Origin: Amphichorda felina
Lineage: Eukaryota; Ascomycota; Sordariomycetes; Hypocreales; Bionectriaceae
Reading direction: 5' to 3'
DNA length: 64,000 nt
Assembly: GCA_016490725.1 (NCBI GenBank)
Contig: JAEMHR010000103.1
Span: forward strand, 1-64,000
Made by a program: the position numbers and the translations under genes. Below are positions 10,778 through 21,503 of the stretch, in pieces. Below the pieces are notes generated by a model, which saw only the letters and a list, made by a program, of their open reading frames with translations, did no database searches and was not told the origin of the DNA. Position 1 is the first letter of the stretch. Every line of letters begins with the position of its first letter.

Positions 10778-12845
10778 ATGCAGGCTTCGACCAGACCAAC
10801 TCACTCCAAGTCTCGCAATGGCTGCCTCAGGTGCAAAGCCAAGAAGGTGAGTCGGCGGCCCCTTTGGACCTCGGCTGGAAGGCGAGACGGCCCTCCGCTA
10901 ACGGAGAGGATACCAGACCAAATGCGATGAGAGGAAGCCTGCCTGCGCGCGATGCGAGGACAGAGGCTTCCAGTGTCCTGGCTACGCACTGGAGGTAAGA
11001 TGGTCGCACAAGCACCAGATTCGCGCCGAGAGGAGCAGCTTCCGAGAGGCGACGGCGAGCCCATCGCGGCCAAGATCCAGGAGCATGATGCGCGCGCACA
11101 GGATGGGCGAGATGGGGGCCGCCATCACCACCGTCACCACGCCCCAGCTCAACCCAGGCGTCGAGGACGTCCCGCGGATGGACCCCTGGATTGCCTCTCC
11201 TTCCCCGTGGGATTTCATCATGCCCCAGGAGATGATGTTCCTTGACGGGTCCGCCAACAGCACCTTCATACCCCACGAGCAGCCGAGTCCCTTCACTCTG
11301 CTGGTAGGCGATGCAGACATTGCGGGCACGGCCTGGACAGTCGATACAACCAACAACAGCTCGTCCCCCTCAGCCAGCGCCGAAGAGATCCCAGGGAGCC
11401 ATGCCCCTTCCAACGATAGCCTCACGCTGGTACAAGGCCCAGGCGAGCCCCAGCAGACCAATGCTATGAATCTGGCCCACTTTCCAAGCAACCCCCAGGA
11501 GATCTTCAACCTGCCCACCGCCCTGTCTGAATACTTCTTCCGCGAAGTCATCACTCTCTACTGCCTCTGGGACAGCAAGACCAACGTCATGCGCAACATT
11601 GTCGAGACCATGTGGCAGTCATCCGGAGCCCTGCACCACACCATCCAGAGCATGGCCGCGGCCTGTCTATCAGAAGACTTTCCACACCTCCAGTCCGTCG
11701 CCCGCAGCGAACACGGCCAGGCCCTCGAGCTCATCCACAAACACAACAACAACAGCTCGCCATCGCCTACACACAAGAACGCCATGCTCCTCGCGTCGAC
11801 CCTGCTCGGCCACACCTCCAGCTGGCTCACCCCGCAGAACCTCGCCACCGACATCTTCCGCGCGAGCTGCAGCATGCTCAACGACATCTCGGCAGAGGCG
11901 GCGGGCGACGCGAGTCTATCCTTCTTCAGCGACACCATGGACTACTGGGCCATGCTGCTCGTCTACCTGACGGACAGCAACCAGCTGGGCGACTACCGGC
12001 GGAACTCGTCCGTCGGTCTAACCGGCCCAGCAAAGTCCGCCGAGCCCCATCCGTATTCTGGTATCTCTCATGAGATGGTCCGGGTGCTGACCGACACCGG
12101 GATCCTCATCTTCCAGTACCGCAAGCACATGTCCGCCGTCAAGTTCATGACAGAGAACGACCTCGACGTCTTCCGCAACGCCCTGCGGGAGGCACGGCGC
12201 CTCGAGCGCGTCCTGCTCGCCCACCGCACCCCAGAGCTATCCCAGTTCAAGGATCCCGGCGACCCCAAGACGCCCCTCAAGCACCTCGAGCTCATCGACG
12301 AGGCGTACCGGTGCACGGGCTTGCTGCAGCTGTACCGCGTGTTCCCGGACCTCCTGAACGAGCGGTACACGCCCTGGGACAAGGACCAGCTGCTGCGCCC
12401 GCTGCCGTCGGTCAGGCCGCCCAACACGCACGAGCGGCAAACGTGGCTGACCAAGCTGGCCATGCACATCCTCGGCATCCTCAGGGAGATACCCTTTGAG
12501 TCGCGAACCCGCAGCGCGCAGCCGTTCGTCATGGTCGCCGTGTCGAGCGAGCTGAGGCGCGACCCCCAGCACCAGCACCAGCAGCAGTCATCGTCAGGCG
12601 GCGGCTCCGATGCCCGAGACGCCATCAGCATGCTGCCCATCGACAAGACGTCCATCGAGGTCGCGCGGGCGAGGAAGTTTGTCGGGTCGCGGCTGGCAGC
12701 TTACACGCACATCCTGCCGCTGCGCAAGAGCAGGGTCATCTTCGAACTCATCAACCATGTCTGGTCGGCCATGGATTCCGGGCAGCAGGACGTGTACTGG
12801 CTGGACGTGGCCTACGAGAAGAAGCTGGGCACCATGATGGGATGA
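10778..12845 (+). CDS. Zn2Cys6 transcription factor, cluster regulator candidate
   Basis: A fungal binuclear-zinc transcription factor of 665 residues. Exon 1 (10778-10846) and exon 2 (10917-12845) are joined by a 70-bp intron that splits the zinc cluster. The six cysteines are in GCLRCKAKK from exon 1 and TKCDERKPACARC plus FQCPGY from exon 2. The linker RWSHKHQ after the last cysteine is typical of the Fungal_trans_2 group, which to my knowledge includes Uga3-like regulators. The middle domain (SEYFFREVITLYCLWDS; HHTIQSMAAACLSEDFP) fits that group. The first ATG that reads into the zinc cluster is at 10778. It lies among the catabolic genes, so it is probably their pathway-specific activator. 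It is convergent with the FAD oxidase, only 81 bp apart. Confidence 0.88.
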
Positions 12846-12926
12846 TTCATGTATTATGTTGTTCATACGCCGTTCCACCTCCATATACACTCTGTAGATA
12901 TGTACCACTCGCTCACGCGACTCCCA

Positions 12927-14499
12927 TCATAGCCTGGTCGTCTTCGCGCCATCAGGCAGCGCAATCTTGGCAAACTTGAGCACCGTCTTGTCGGCCGTGA
13001 GCTCCGTCCGCAGCCTCTCCTCGGTCATGACAAACGCCCCCGGGAACCAGCCGCTCACGTCCTCGCCCAGCATCATGCACACCAGCGCCTTGCCCGTCAG
13101 CCAGCACTTGTCCATGCCGTACCCGTTGAAGCCCGCCGCGATCCACTGCCCGTCGTCGCGCGCGTCCCCCGTCAGAGACGCAGGGACTCGTCCCACCATG
13201 GGCAGCCCGTCGGCCGTGTGGCCCTGGATGCCCGACCATATGGCCTCGATCTCGGACTTGGTCTCTGCGCCCCAGCCCTCGAGGAACATGCGCGGCAGCA
13301 CCGTCGAGAGCGCCTGGCGCGTCACGTCGGCAACGACAGTGTCGTCCGCCGTCAGGATGTCCCGCATGTGCGCCGTCTCGTTGCCGATCCAGATGCGCCC
13401 CGTCAGCGCGTTCTGCTGCAGGTAGTACAGCCCCGTGTCGTACAGCCCCGTCTCGGCGTCCAGGGTGGACTTGTGCGCCAGGCTCCACGACCGCGACGCG
13501 CCCATGTTCCTGAGCTGCGGGCCGGGCGCCTGCACCGTCATGGTGCCCCGGAAGGGGTAGATGCGGCCTGCGAGCCTGGGCAGGAGGTGCGACGCGTGGC
13601 CGTTGGTGCAGTGGATGACCTTCCTGGCGCGGATGGTGCCCCTGGGCGTGGTGATGCTGTAGGGGTACAGGGAGTCTTCTGAGGGGGAGAACTGGACCTG
13701 TGTTACGGGTGTGTTTGCCTCGATGGAGAGGCGGTCTGGGTACTGCTTGAGAAGGCGCTCGTAGATGCCTGTCAGCAGGCGGTAGGGCCAGATGGCGCCA
13801 GCTTCGTGCTCCACCGCCCCTGATACGTCTTTGATGTTCCATCTCTAGGTGGATGTGTCAGCGCTGGCACTGTGCTAGAAGAGCAGCATTCCAGGATGCC
13901 CGGTATTGCATGCTCACCTCTGCCACGTCCTCCTTCTCCACGATGCGGTGGTAGCTGCTGTACTCGGGCACCGCCTTCTGGAAGTCCAGGACAGACTGCT
14001 TGGCAGCCGCCCACGTCTCGTCGTCGCCCACGGCCATGACCTTGAGGACGTCGCGGATCTGGCACTCGTCCTGCAGGGCCGGGTCCATGCCGCGCACCAT
14101 CTTCATGACGTGCTCGATGTTGAGGATGCTGAAGCGCGTCATCTGCTTGGCGGCCTCGACGCCGTGCTGCCTCGCCAGCGGGCCAAAGGTGTGACCCGAC
14201 GCTGTGACGAGGTGGCCCCCGTTGCGGCCCGTCGCGCCGCTGACGAGGGTGCGCGCCTCGAGCAGCGTGACGTGCGCGCCCTGGACGTCGTCGCCGCGCT
14301 CCAGGAGCGTCTTGGTGACGCTGCAGCCGGTGATGCCAGAGCCGATGACGGCAAAGTCGGTGCGCTGCGCCAGCGAGGCTGACTGGTGAGAGGCCACGGG
14401 GTGGGCGGGGACCTGCCAGGCCGAGACGGTTGGGTTGGGGCGAGGCAGGCCTGGGTCTGAGGAGATGGCCTTGGAGATGTTCGTGACGAAGCGCGACAT
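12927..14499 (-). CDS. FAD-dependent amine oxidoreductase, DAO family (PuuB-like)
   Basis: A 499-residue flavoprotein of the D-amino-acid-oxidase/glycine-oxidase family, of the type annotated in fungi as gamma-glutamylputrescine oxidoreductase. Two exons (14499-13918 and 13844-12927) are separated by a 73-bp intron (GTGAGC...CACCTAG). The dinucleotide-binding motif GSGITG lies at residues 53-58 and is followed by the family hallmark SGATGRNGGHL near residue 90. The C terminus has IWSGIQGHTADGLPMVG and AAGFNGYGMDKCW, the usual FAD-closing region. Such enzymes oxidise a C-N bond with oxygen, giving an aldehyde, ammonia or amine, and hydrogen peroxide. Its product would feed the neighbouring aldehyde dehydrogenase. 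The first 45 residues are poorly conserved. Confidence 0.88.
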
Positions 14500-15234
14500 G
14501 GCGCCGTCTTTGGGGGTGGGATACGGGTCAGCAACATCGAACTTTGGTTCATGCGGACTGTGAACATACTGAGGTAGGGAGATAGCTCTTCATTGTGGCC
14601 ATGGCTGGTCTCTTGGCTGCTGGCGGCAGTCTCAGAGTCCATGTTGAATATTGCTGTAGATGAAGCAAGATCGGAGGCGTCTGGTCACCTCAATGGTGTG
14701 TCTCTGGGCGCCGTACAGTGATCAATAGTCAATAGGCCGGTCGATACCGTGGGTGAGCCCTGTCTTTTTGATAGGGTGAGCGTGTGACCACTGATAGCGG
14801 CGTGTATACTAGTAGTATTCAGTAAATGAACGATAGATAGTTCTGGGCAATGCACTACGTAACTCGGGTTGGGGTAACATGGGCTGGGCATGGCGTGGTA
14901 AGGTGGGGGATCTGGGGATGGATTCGCCTCCTCCAACTTCGCTCTCGATTGCCTCTTTGGGAAAGTCTCTGCGGGAGCAGAGCTGCCAATACTCGAGCTG
15001 TAGCAAATCACGATTCAGCCTGTAAGATTTATAACATACGGTTGTTGTCATTGTGACAATACTGGCGTATACAATTATTGGCACTGCTAGAGGCTACGTC
15101 CAAGTGCGGAGTAGCTTACACGAATTAGCCTAGACCGCACCTCTGCAATCTGCCAATGTTCCCCTGAGAGTGATGCTGCCATGTCATGTGGACTCATTAC
15201 CGGTAGTAAGTTACTATGTATCCTATAGTCTAGT
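14500..15234. other. intergenic: FAD oxidase promoter and amidase 3' flank
   Basis: 735 bp between two minus-strand genes. It holds the promoter of the FAD oxidase and the 3' end of the amidase. It contains a CGG-N6-CCG element (14738-14749), a TACTAGTA palindrome (14807) and AT-rich sequence near the amidase stop. No gene is supported. Confidence 0.5.
14738..14749. promoter_or_regulatory. CGG-N6-CCG, candidate Zn2Cys6 site
   Basis: CGG TCGATA CCG, about 240 bp upstream of the FAD oxidase start and with the same geometry as the element at 8420. It also contains a GATA core. A shared site would be expected if the regulator at 10778 controls both transcription units, but chance occurrence is quite possible. 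Confidence 0.3.
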
Positions 15235-17106
15235 CTACTTCCTGCCCATAGCCCGCTCAACCTCCGCCAGCGCCGCGAGGACCTTCTCGTCGTGCTCCCG
15301 ACGCCCGACCAACTGCAGACTGACCGGCGCATCGAGGTACTTTGCCGGATCGTACATGTCATAGACGAACTTGTCCTGGTCGTTCTTGGGAACGTAGTTG
15401 ACGTCCTTGACATCCTTCTCCTGGTCGACCGTCGTGACCGGGAAGACGGCGGCCGGGTAGTCGAGGAGGTTCCACTGGGCCGTGTATCCCCAGTACCGGG
15501 ACTGGTCATGGGGAGTAGCAGCGCCGAAGGAGGCAGGGCAGAGAATCACATCAACCTCGTCCTCTGCAGTGCTGCCAGTGTTGGTCCATGCCTGGGCATA
15601 TGAAGCCCGGTATGCGTCGCGCCGACGGGTAAGCTAGCGACCATGTTAGAATTCGTCACTCGTCCAGGGCGTGAGGATTCAACTTAGCCTTACCTCCCAT
15701 AGCTCGTGCTGAGTGTGGTTCTTCACTGCGGGCTGCTCGTGGATGATGAACTTGGTCAGCGGAAGGACAGGCTCGCCAGTAGACTCGAGCAGCGTCAGGG
15801 CCTCCTCTCCGCCATCGGGCCAGTACATGGCCGACACGATCTCCCAGGCCTTCTTGTGGTCCAGGGGCACGCAGTCCCAGTCCACGACCTCCATGCCCGC
15901 CTTGCGGCACGCGTCGGCGACCTCGCGCATGGCCCTGGTGATGGGCGGATGGGGCTGCACGACGCCATCCCACCACTGAACCGCGACCTTGAGAGGCTTG
16001 GTGAACTTGTGGGGGGTCCACTCCCGGATGGTCAGGGACGGGTCGATCCTCCACGGCTTGGACGCCAGAGCAACCTTCATGAAGAGCTCCAGGGCCTCCC
16101 GGTCCACAGTCATGGGGCCTGGCGTGGAGAAGATGACCTCCTTGCCAACCATGATAGCTCGGCCCCCCATCACCGAGATGCGCCGGAGAGTCGGCCTGTT
16201 GCAATCATCAGTCAGCAAGCACGGCCCCAAGTTCACATTGGTAGGCCCTTACTTGAAGCCATAGACGCCGACGTGAGCCGACGGGCAGCGGATACTTCCA
16301 CCAATGTCACCACCGACGCCCTGCTCACAGTCAGCACCGTCATAGTCCCTCGCATCATCACTGAACCCACCAGAATGCTACCACGCATGCCCAGCAGCGC
16401 CGACTCGCCACCGCTGCTCCCGCCCGGCGTCAGGTTGCGGTTGTACGGGTTGACGGTGCGGCCAAAGGTGGGGCTGATGGTCTCGAGGTGCATGATGAGC
16501 TGGGGCTGGGTCGTCCTGGCGTAGAAGACGCAGCCCTCGCTCCACAGGGTGTCGTAGAGCAGGTTGGAGCCGTGGGGCTTGCCGATCCAGGCGGCAAAGG
16601 ACGCGTGGGTCGACACGTTGTCACCCACCATGCCGTGGTGCTCCTTTGTCGAGATGGGCAGCCCGAAGAGCAGGCCCTTGGGCTCGGGGAGGGCGTCGAG
16701 GTGCTTTGCGCGGGCGATGGCCTCGTCCCACAGCAGCTCGACTAGGCAGTTGGTCTGCCACCCGTATCAGCAAGGGATATTCTTCTCTGAAAATACCATG
16801 GCAAGGGTGAGCTGGGCTTACCGCAGCCTGCGCCAGTGCTGCTCGCCGCAGAAAGGCTCGGGTCACCTCCTCGACTGAGATCTTCCTCTCGCGCAGAGCA
16901 GCCAAGAGTTCTACCACGGAGTAATTCTCTGTGATCTCGATTTCCCGCGCAGTCAGCACCTCCTTGGCCAGGCCCTGAGAGTTCAGAGGCAGCTCATCAG
17001 GGATGCCCTGCAGCGCGGGCTCGACCTTGGCGAGGGAGGCATCCCTCTTGGCCAGAGCCCACGCAGCCCTCTCCTCGAAGGTGTTGCCGATGTTGTCGTT
17101 TATCAT
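15235..17106 (-). CDS. amidase-signature hydrolase (AmdS-like)
   Basis: Hydrolyses a carboxamide to acid plus ammonia or amine. Five exons, 17106-16822, 16754-16371, 16320-16253, 16195-15694 and 15633-15235, give 545 residues, close to fungal acetamidases. The amidase-signature triad is visible: Lys132 in PISTKEHHG, the cis-Ser at about 208 in GGSSGGESALLG, and the nucleophile Ser232 in GGDIGGSIR. The spacings of 76 and 24 residues match the family. The second intron (16321-16370, GTGGGT donor) must be removed to join GMRGSIL to GVGGD. There is no signal peptide. In the cluster it could release ammonia from an amide nutrient or remove the acyl group after acetylated-amine oxidation. Substrate is not readable from the sequence. 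Confidence 0.9.
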
Positions 17107-17560
17107 ATTGTAGTTGATGAGTTGAACTTTGGGTCTGAGGTCAACTACACATCCGAACCTATATCTCGAGGGGGTGAATTGGGGCTTTTGATGTGGGTTG
17201 AGCCTCCCAGAGTCGCCAAGCGGGGGTGAGGAGGCATCTCCGCAACTAACCGAATAGTGGCAGGTCGAAGCGAAAACCGGCTGGAGTCGCCTCTACCTTA
17301 TGTCAGCGCCCTCGCCATTACCTACCTGGCCTACATGCCCTCAGCAATCTATTCTTCCACTCCTTATTACTTCCAGACTGGAGAAGAGACCGAAGCAAGT
17401 AGTGCAATATCGCGCGGTAATGGACCCTCTCACTTACACGGCTGCGATTGCGGGGTTGGGGCTAAATCTGGGAGAATTCAATGTACAACAGAGGTTGAGG
17501 CCGCTAACGGCAACGCCCCAGACCCAAATGCTGGTTCTACACGAGTACAAACAACACAGC
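17107..17560. other. intergenic: amidase promoter
   Basis: 454 bp between the amidase start and the 3' end of the acetyltransferase gene, both on the minus strand. It should contain the amidase promoter. Several CGG/CCG triplets are present without a clear paired site. No gene is visible. Confidence 0.5.
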
Positions 17561-18498
17561 CTATCTTCCATCGCCAGGCTCCGCATTAGGCTCTCTCATC
17601 ATGGTAAAGAGCTTGATGGCGTCGCCGTCGTCGTCGCAAATCATCTCCTTCTGGAATTTGAACCCCCATCGTCCGTAGATGGCCATGTTGGGGACATCCC
17701 TGCTGGACTCGAGGTAGCACTTCATGCCCTCCGCGTCGGCCTGGTCTGACACAACCTTCATCATCTTGGCACCGACTCCCTTGCCCTGTGCCTCGGGGAG
17801 GACAACCATGATGTTGAGGAAATAATACCCCTTCGGGTCGGTCCACAGCTCCTCCTGCGCCTTGGCTTGCGCATCCTTCCAGATGTAATATCGCTGTTGG
17901 CGGCAGACGTGTCAGAATCGTCTATGCATCATATTGAGGCCGAAGATAAAAGGGGGGGATATTTCAAGCTAGGACTTACATTGACCTTGAGACCTCCCCG
18001 TCCGTACCAGAGATTCATGGCAACCTGGCCAGCCCAGAGCCGCCAGCCCTCGAGCCAGTCGTTCCACGACGGGGGCTGGCCTGCACTCTGAGGACGGAGC
18101 CACATTGCCACGCCGATGACCTTGTCGCTGCCCTCCTCCTTGGCGACGTGGAAGATGCCATTGCGCATCCCCCATCGCATGCGGAGGGCTAACGAGGCAT
18201 GGTTCCTCTCTGTGTTGAACTATCCCTCGCATTAGCTGGCATCTTTGAGGTCTTGAAGACATGCAATGGGTGGGAGAGCTCATTTCATTTGCAGTCATCA
18301 ATGGTATTTAGGACAGCCCACTGACCTTGGAGTGATCGTACACCCACACATTATATGGGTCGCCAACAAACGCCTGTCTACGGAGAGCATGTCAGTAGGG
18401 AGTCATAGTCCTAGACGGAGACTGGGCATTGCTTACTGGACTGCCTTCACGGCGCCATCAATATCGGCTTCGGTGATCTCTGTCACACGGATCGTCAT
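17561..18498 (-). CDS. GNAT-family N-acetyltransferase
   Basis: Transfers acetyl from acetyl-CoA to an amine. Four exons, 18498-18437, 18377-18326, 18219-17980 and 17893-17561, give 228 residues. The chain starts MTIRVTEITEADIDGAVKAVQ, runs through FVGDPYNVWVYDH, and reaches the acetyl-CoA pyrophosphate loop QGKGVGAKMM at residues 154-163 and the final NMAIYGRWGFKF strand-helix typical of GNAT proteins. The 106-bp third intron is somewhat longer than its neighbours. It is the last member of the catabolic block, downstream of the amidase on the same strand. An amine acetyltransferase next to an amine oxidase and an amidase suggests that acetylation is a pathway step or a detoxification side arm. 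Its substrate is unknown. Confidence 0.82.
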
Positions 18499-19694
18499 GT
18501 TGGGAGGTAATGGGTGCTATGGCCTGAAGCTGGGTAGGTCGCGCGATACGGGTAGCCTGATGGGATTCCGGACGGGCCCTCCATAAGTGAGCCTGCTTGT
18601 TGCTGAGCCTGGTCGGAGGTTAGCGACGGGTATCCCCTATGGTAGAGTGGGAGGCTGGGAGCGGGAGTCCACGTGAACTAACCGGGCGTGATAGCGACAG
18701 ACTGGCAGTCCGGGGTCCGGCAATCGGGGAGTTGGTGTGCCACGCCCCCCTTTCTCGATTGAGCAAGTCCATCCGAAGCCGATAAACGGCCACTTGCATC
18801 GGCCCAATCAGCTCCCGCAGTCCTGACTGGAACGGCATGTTACGTAAGCTACCATCATGACATGCTACCCTGTACCTCCTACCGCTGAGCCAAGCCCGAG
18901 TTCGCGACCTGGAGGCCAATTAGGCTATCATCACCTCAACAAGTACTCCATACGTCTCATATCAATGTTGCTTACGTATATTCTCGCTCTTAGGTGGGAG
19001 TTTTAGTCACTATAGTGATACTCCATGTTTGGTAGATATGTGTTGTAACGATTGACTAGGATACGTTCATACCGAAGAATGCAGAGAAAGCCTTCTTGAG
19101 TACTGCCGAGTTCCTTTGTCCACGGTCAGGTAGTTACCCAACACCCGAAGAAGTTGTAGATGTCTAGAAACAGGCCATGGCTGAGTGATTATGGCGGTAG
19201 GCCATTGTGCGGGCGTGGGCGTCAGCGGCATTAATCTATCCTCACCGTGAACTCGTCGTTTTCACGAAACCATTGAAAACATGGAGGAAATGTGGTTGGG
19301 CCTTTTGCCATGTTGGTTGGGGAAAGCATTGCTCACCTGCGGCTACTGACGGTCAGGGGCGGCAGTCTGAGCGTCGTTCAGGTGCCCCTGGTAGGTTTAC
19401 TTGCCAGTTAGTCCACCAGGGAAGGCCAATCAATCCAGCTGGGGGAGAATGCTCTTGAACAGTGCTGAATCTCGTTGTCTAAAAACTGGGCAGTGGCTTC
19501 CTAGCGAAGTGGGCGTTTTTCAACTGGCATGGAACATCACCTGCTTGCAAGGTACTGACTTTGCCTTGCCTAGATGCCCGCGTTGAGTTTTGGCATCCAA
19601 CTCTAGCATGCAACATCCAACTTTGGCGGTTGCAACAACACAATTACATTGTATCTACACCACATCCCAACTACTACTAGTTACTATCTGCAAG
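18499..19694. other. intergenic region right of the catabolic cluster
   Basis: About 1.2 kb. The left part is the acetyltransferase promoter, with several CGG triplets (18570-18740). The rest shows no convincing coding sequence or RNA gene. Confidence 0.5.
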
Positions 19695-20821
19695 ATGCTT
19701 GACTCCAGCCAATTGGCACGTCTCCTATCCCCACCCCTTTTTGGATCAGGCACTGACTGTCAGCCCGCCAGGAAGCATTCGGGTTCAGGGAAGACTCCGA
19801 CGTTGATACCTGTTCCAATGACGACGAAGATTGCTCTACCAGGGCAAAGCAGGGCCAGAAGCATATTGGGCAGGAACAGCGAAGGGTGTACATCGCGTCC
19901 ATCAAGTACAAGCGCGTCGTCGACGAGACCGTGATAAGGCGCCTGTCCACTCTGATCTCCCTCCTCGACTCGCGCACCCAGGGCACCGGCGACAACACAG
20001 CCGACAAGGCCGCCGACGCCGCATTCAAGGCAATCACGGTCCTGGTGCCGCAGGATCCCCGAGATGACCTGGCACCGACGCCCCCCGAAGGCGTCAACAA
20101 GGGCAAGGCCGTGCCGACCTTCTCGCAGCTGGTCATGGCTACCCTGAGCCAGGTAAACAGGATGATGAATAGAAACAAGGTCAGGGATGGAATGCGCCGC
20201 GAGGCCATGGTAAGAGGGCTCCGCAAGCGCATCCAGGCCGTGCGGGACTCGGAGGCCAGGTTGGCCATGGCGCTTGCCAGCCTGGAGAAGGCAGAATCGG
20301 AGAGTAGGGAGAAGGACACGCCAGCGTCCACCAAAGACAGCAGCAGGGAGTCCCGAAAACCGTTGCCATCGGCGGTACCGGAGGCACCGGCGGCACCGGC
20401 GGCATCGTCAACAGGGATACGGTTTGCCCAGATCAGGGCCTCCAGGTACCGCGCCAGCTATGAATTCATCTACTCGAACCCCCGGGTCCTCGCGGAAGCC
20501 GAAATACACGGTCTTCTTTTCGAGGCCTTCAAGGTGGCGGAACGGCAGGGCAACAATGCAGACGAGCTGTGGCAGCTCACACACCAGGCGCTGTTGCTCC
20601 AGTCTTGCCTCCTGGTCGGACAGGGCGGTCTACGAAGGCACTTCAAGGATCTGACGGCGCTGGGACCCAGGGTGCGACGTATATTCCAGAGGGTGGTGGC
20701 GAGAAGATGCCGGAGTATTTGGACGAAAGCTCGGCAAAATGCGGCGCAACAGGCTCGCGCGGGAGGGGGTTCAGACCAGAAGAAGATAGCCATGCACCCC
20801 TTGACGAGCCAGGGTAACTGA
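19695..20821 (+). CDS. diverged, shortened Cdc37-like Hsp90 co-chaperone
   Basis: A 360-residue relative of Cdc37, the Hsp90 co-chaperone for kinases. The proposed exons are 19695-19719 and 19764-20821. The 44-bp intron has a weak GTCTCC donor but a good CACTGAC/CAG end, and the joined start MLDSSQLAPRQEAF is a model only. The homology is clear from 19780 on. REDSDVD...STRAKQGQKH and EQRRVYIASIKYKR match the Cdc37 N domain. VPTFSQLVMATLSQVN matches the middle. YRASYEFIYSNPRVLAEAE, GLLFEAF and THQALLLQSC match the Hsp90-binding domain. The Trp of the normal N terminus, the CK2-target Ser (Arg here), the HPN motif and the whole C-terminal domain are absent. Typical fungal Cdc37 is well over 450 residues. 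It is probably a second, fast-evolving paralogue or a decaying copy, not the essential CDC37. Confidence 0.7.
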
Positions 20822-21503
20822 TGATGGGGTTTCGCCCGACACCTGAGACCCGAGATGAGGGCAGTCTTGCAGGAGGGGTCTCTGGGACATGGGGCTGGTG
20901 ATGTCAAGTAGGCGTAAGTATGGGCGAGAATTGGAGATAACAGCAACATTTTCCATGTTCCAAGGGGTGAGTTGAGTAGCATAGGTACTCTTTAGCCCCA
21001 GAAACCACCGCGGCTGCATGGTAATTTGGTAAGCGTACAAATACGCAGAAGAGCATGTTGAACTGTCAGACTTGGTTCAAGAAGGATGACGTGAGTCAAA
21101 AATACAAATACACGAGGTCTCAATATAAATGTCTATTCTATTTCTGGGTGCAACTGTACTCATAGTGTCTACTATCCAGGTTTTGCTCCCTCACCATTAT
21201 CCATTTCCTCCAACTGCTCGTACTAGTCTGAAGTTCTGAACCGAGTCTGGACCCGCCACCAGGTTCCACCACCACTGTGGGGTTGCCATATTAGGAACAA
21301 GACGCATGGATGACGGCGTGCCATTGGCTGAGGCCATGCCACTCCCAGGCGAGGCAGGTACGGTGCGTGTAATGATACACCCTGGACGTAGGACTTGGCT
21401 TTTACATACTACTAGTACCTACCAGGTAGTAGTAGGTTCTAGTAGTAACGTATGTGCATCGTGCCAGATGAGTTCTGGGCAGTATGTAGAATCTGCCTAG
21501 AGG
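20822..21503. other. intergenic between convergent genes
   Basis: 682 bp holding the 3' flanks of the Cdc37-like and 2EXR genes. It contains the inverted repeat at 21404-21455. A possible donor (GTAACT) at the Cdc37-like stop could in principle extend that gene, but I see no matching exon here. Confidence 0.5.
21404..21455. repeat. imperfect inverted repeat built on TACTAGTA
   Basis: ACATAC-TACTAGTACCTACC on the left faces GGTAGTAGTAGGTTCTAGTAGTAACGTATGT on the right as an imperfect inverted repeat of about 50 bp. It includes a TACTAGTA palindrome. It could fold as a hairpin in the 3' flank of the 2EXR gene or be a relic of a small element. Confidence 0.5.

Noticed and set aside
10747..10998. 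Alternative start frame for the zinc-cluster gene (MHRSSIAHMHD...)
   Set aside because: It reads through the intron in the wrong frame and lacks the cysteines. The frame from 10778 gives a perfect Zn2Cys6 cluster after splicing.
6347..18498. Reading the cluster as a secondary-metabolite gene cluster
   Set aside because: There is no polyketide synthase, NRPS, terpene synthase or P450. The genes fit nutrient catabolism better.
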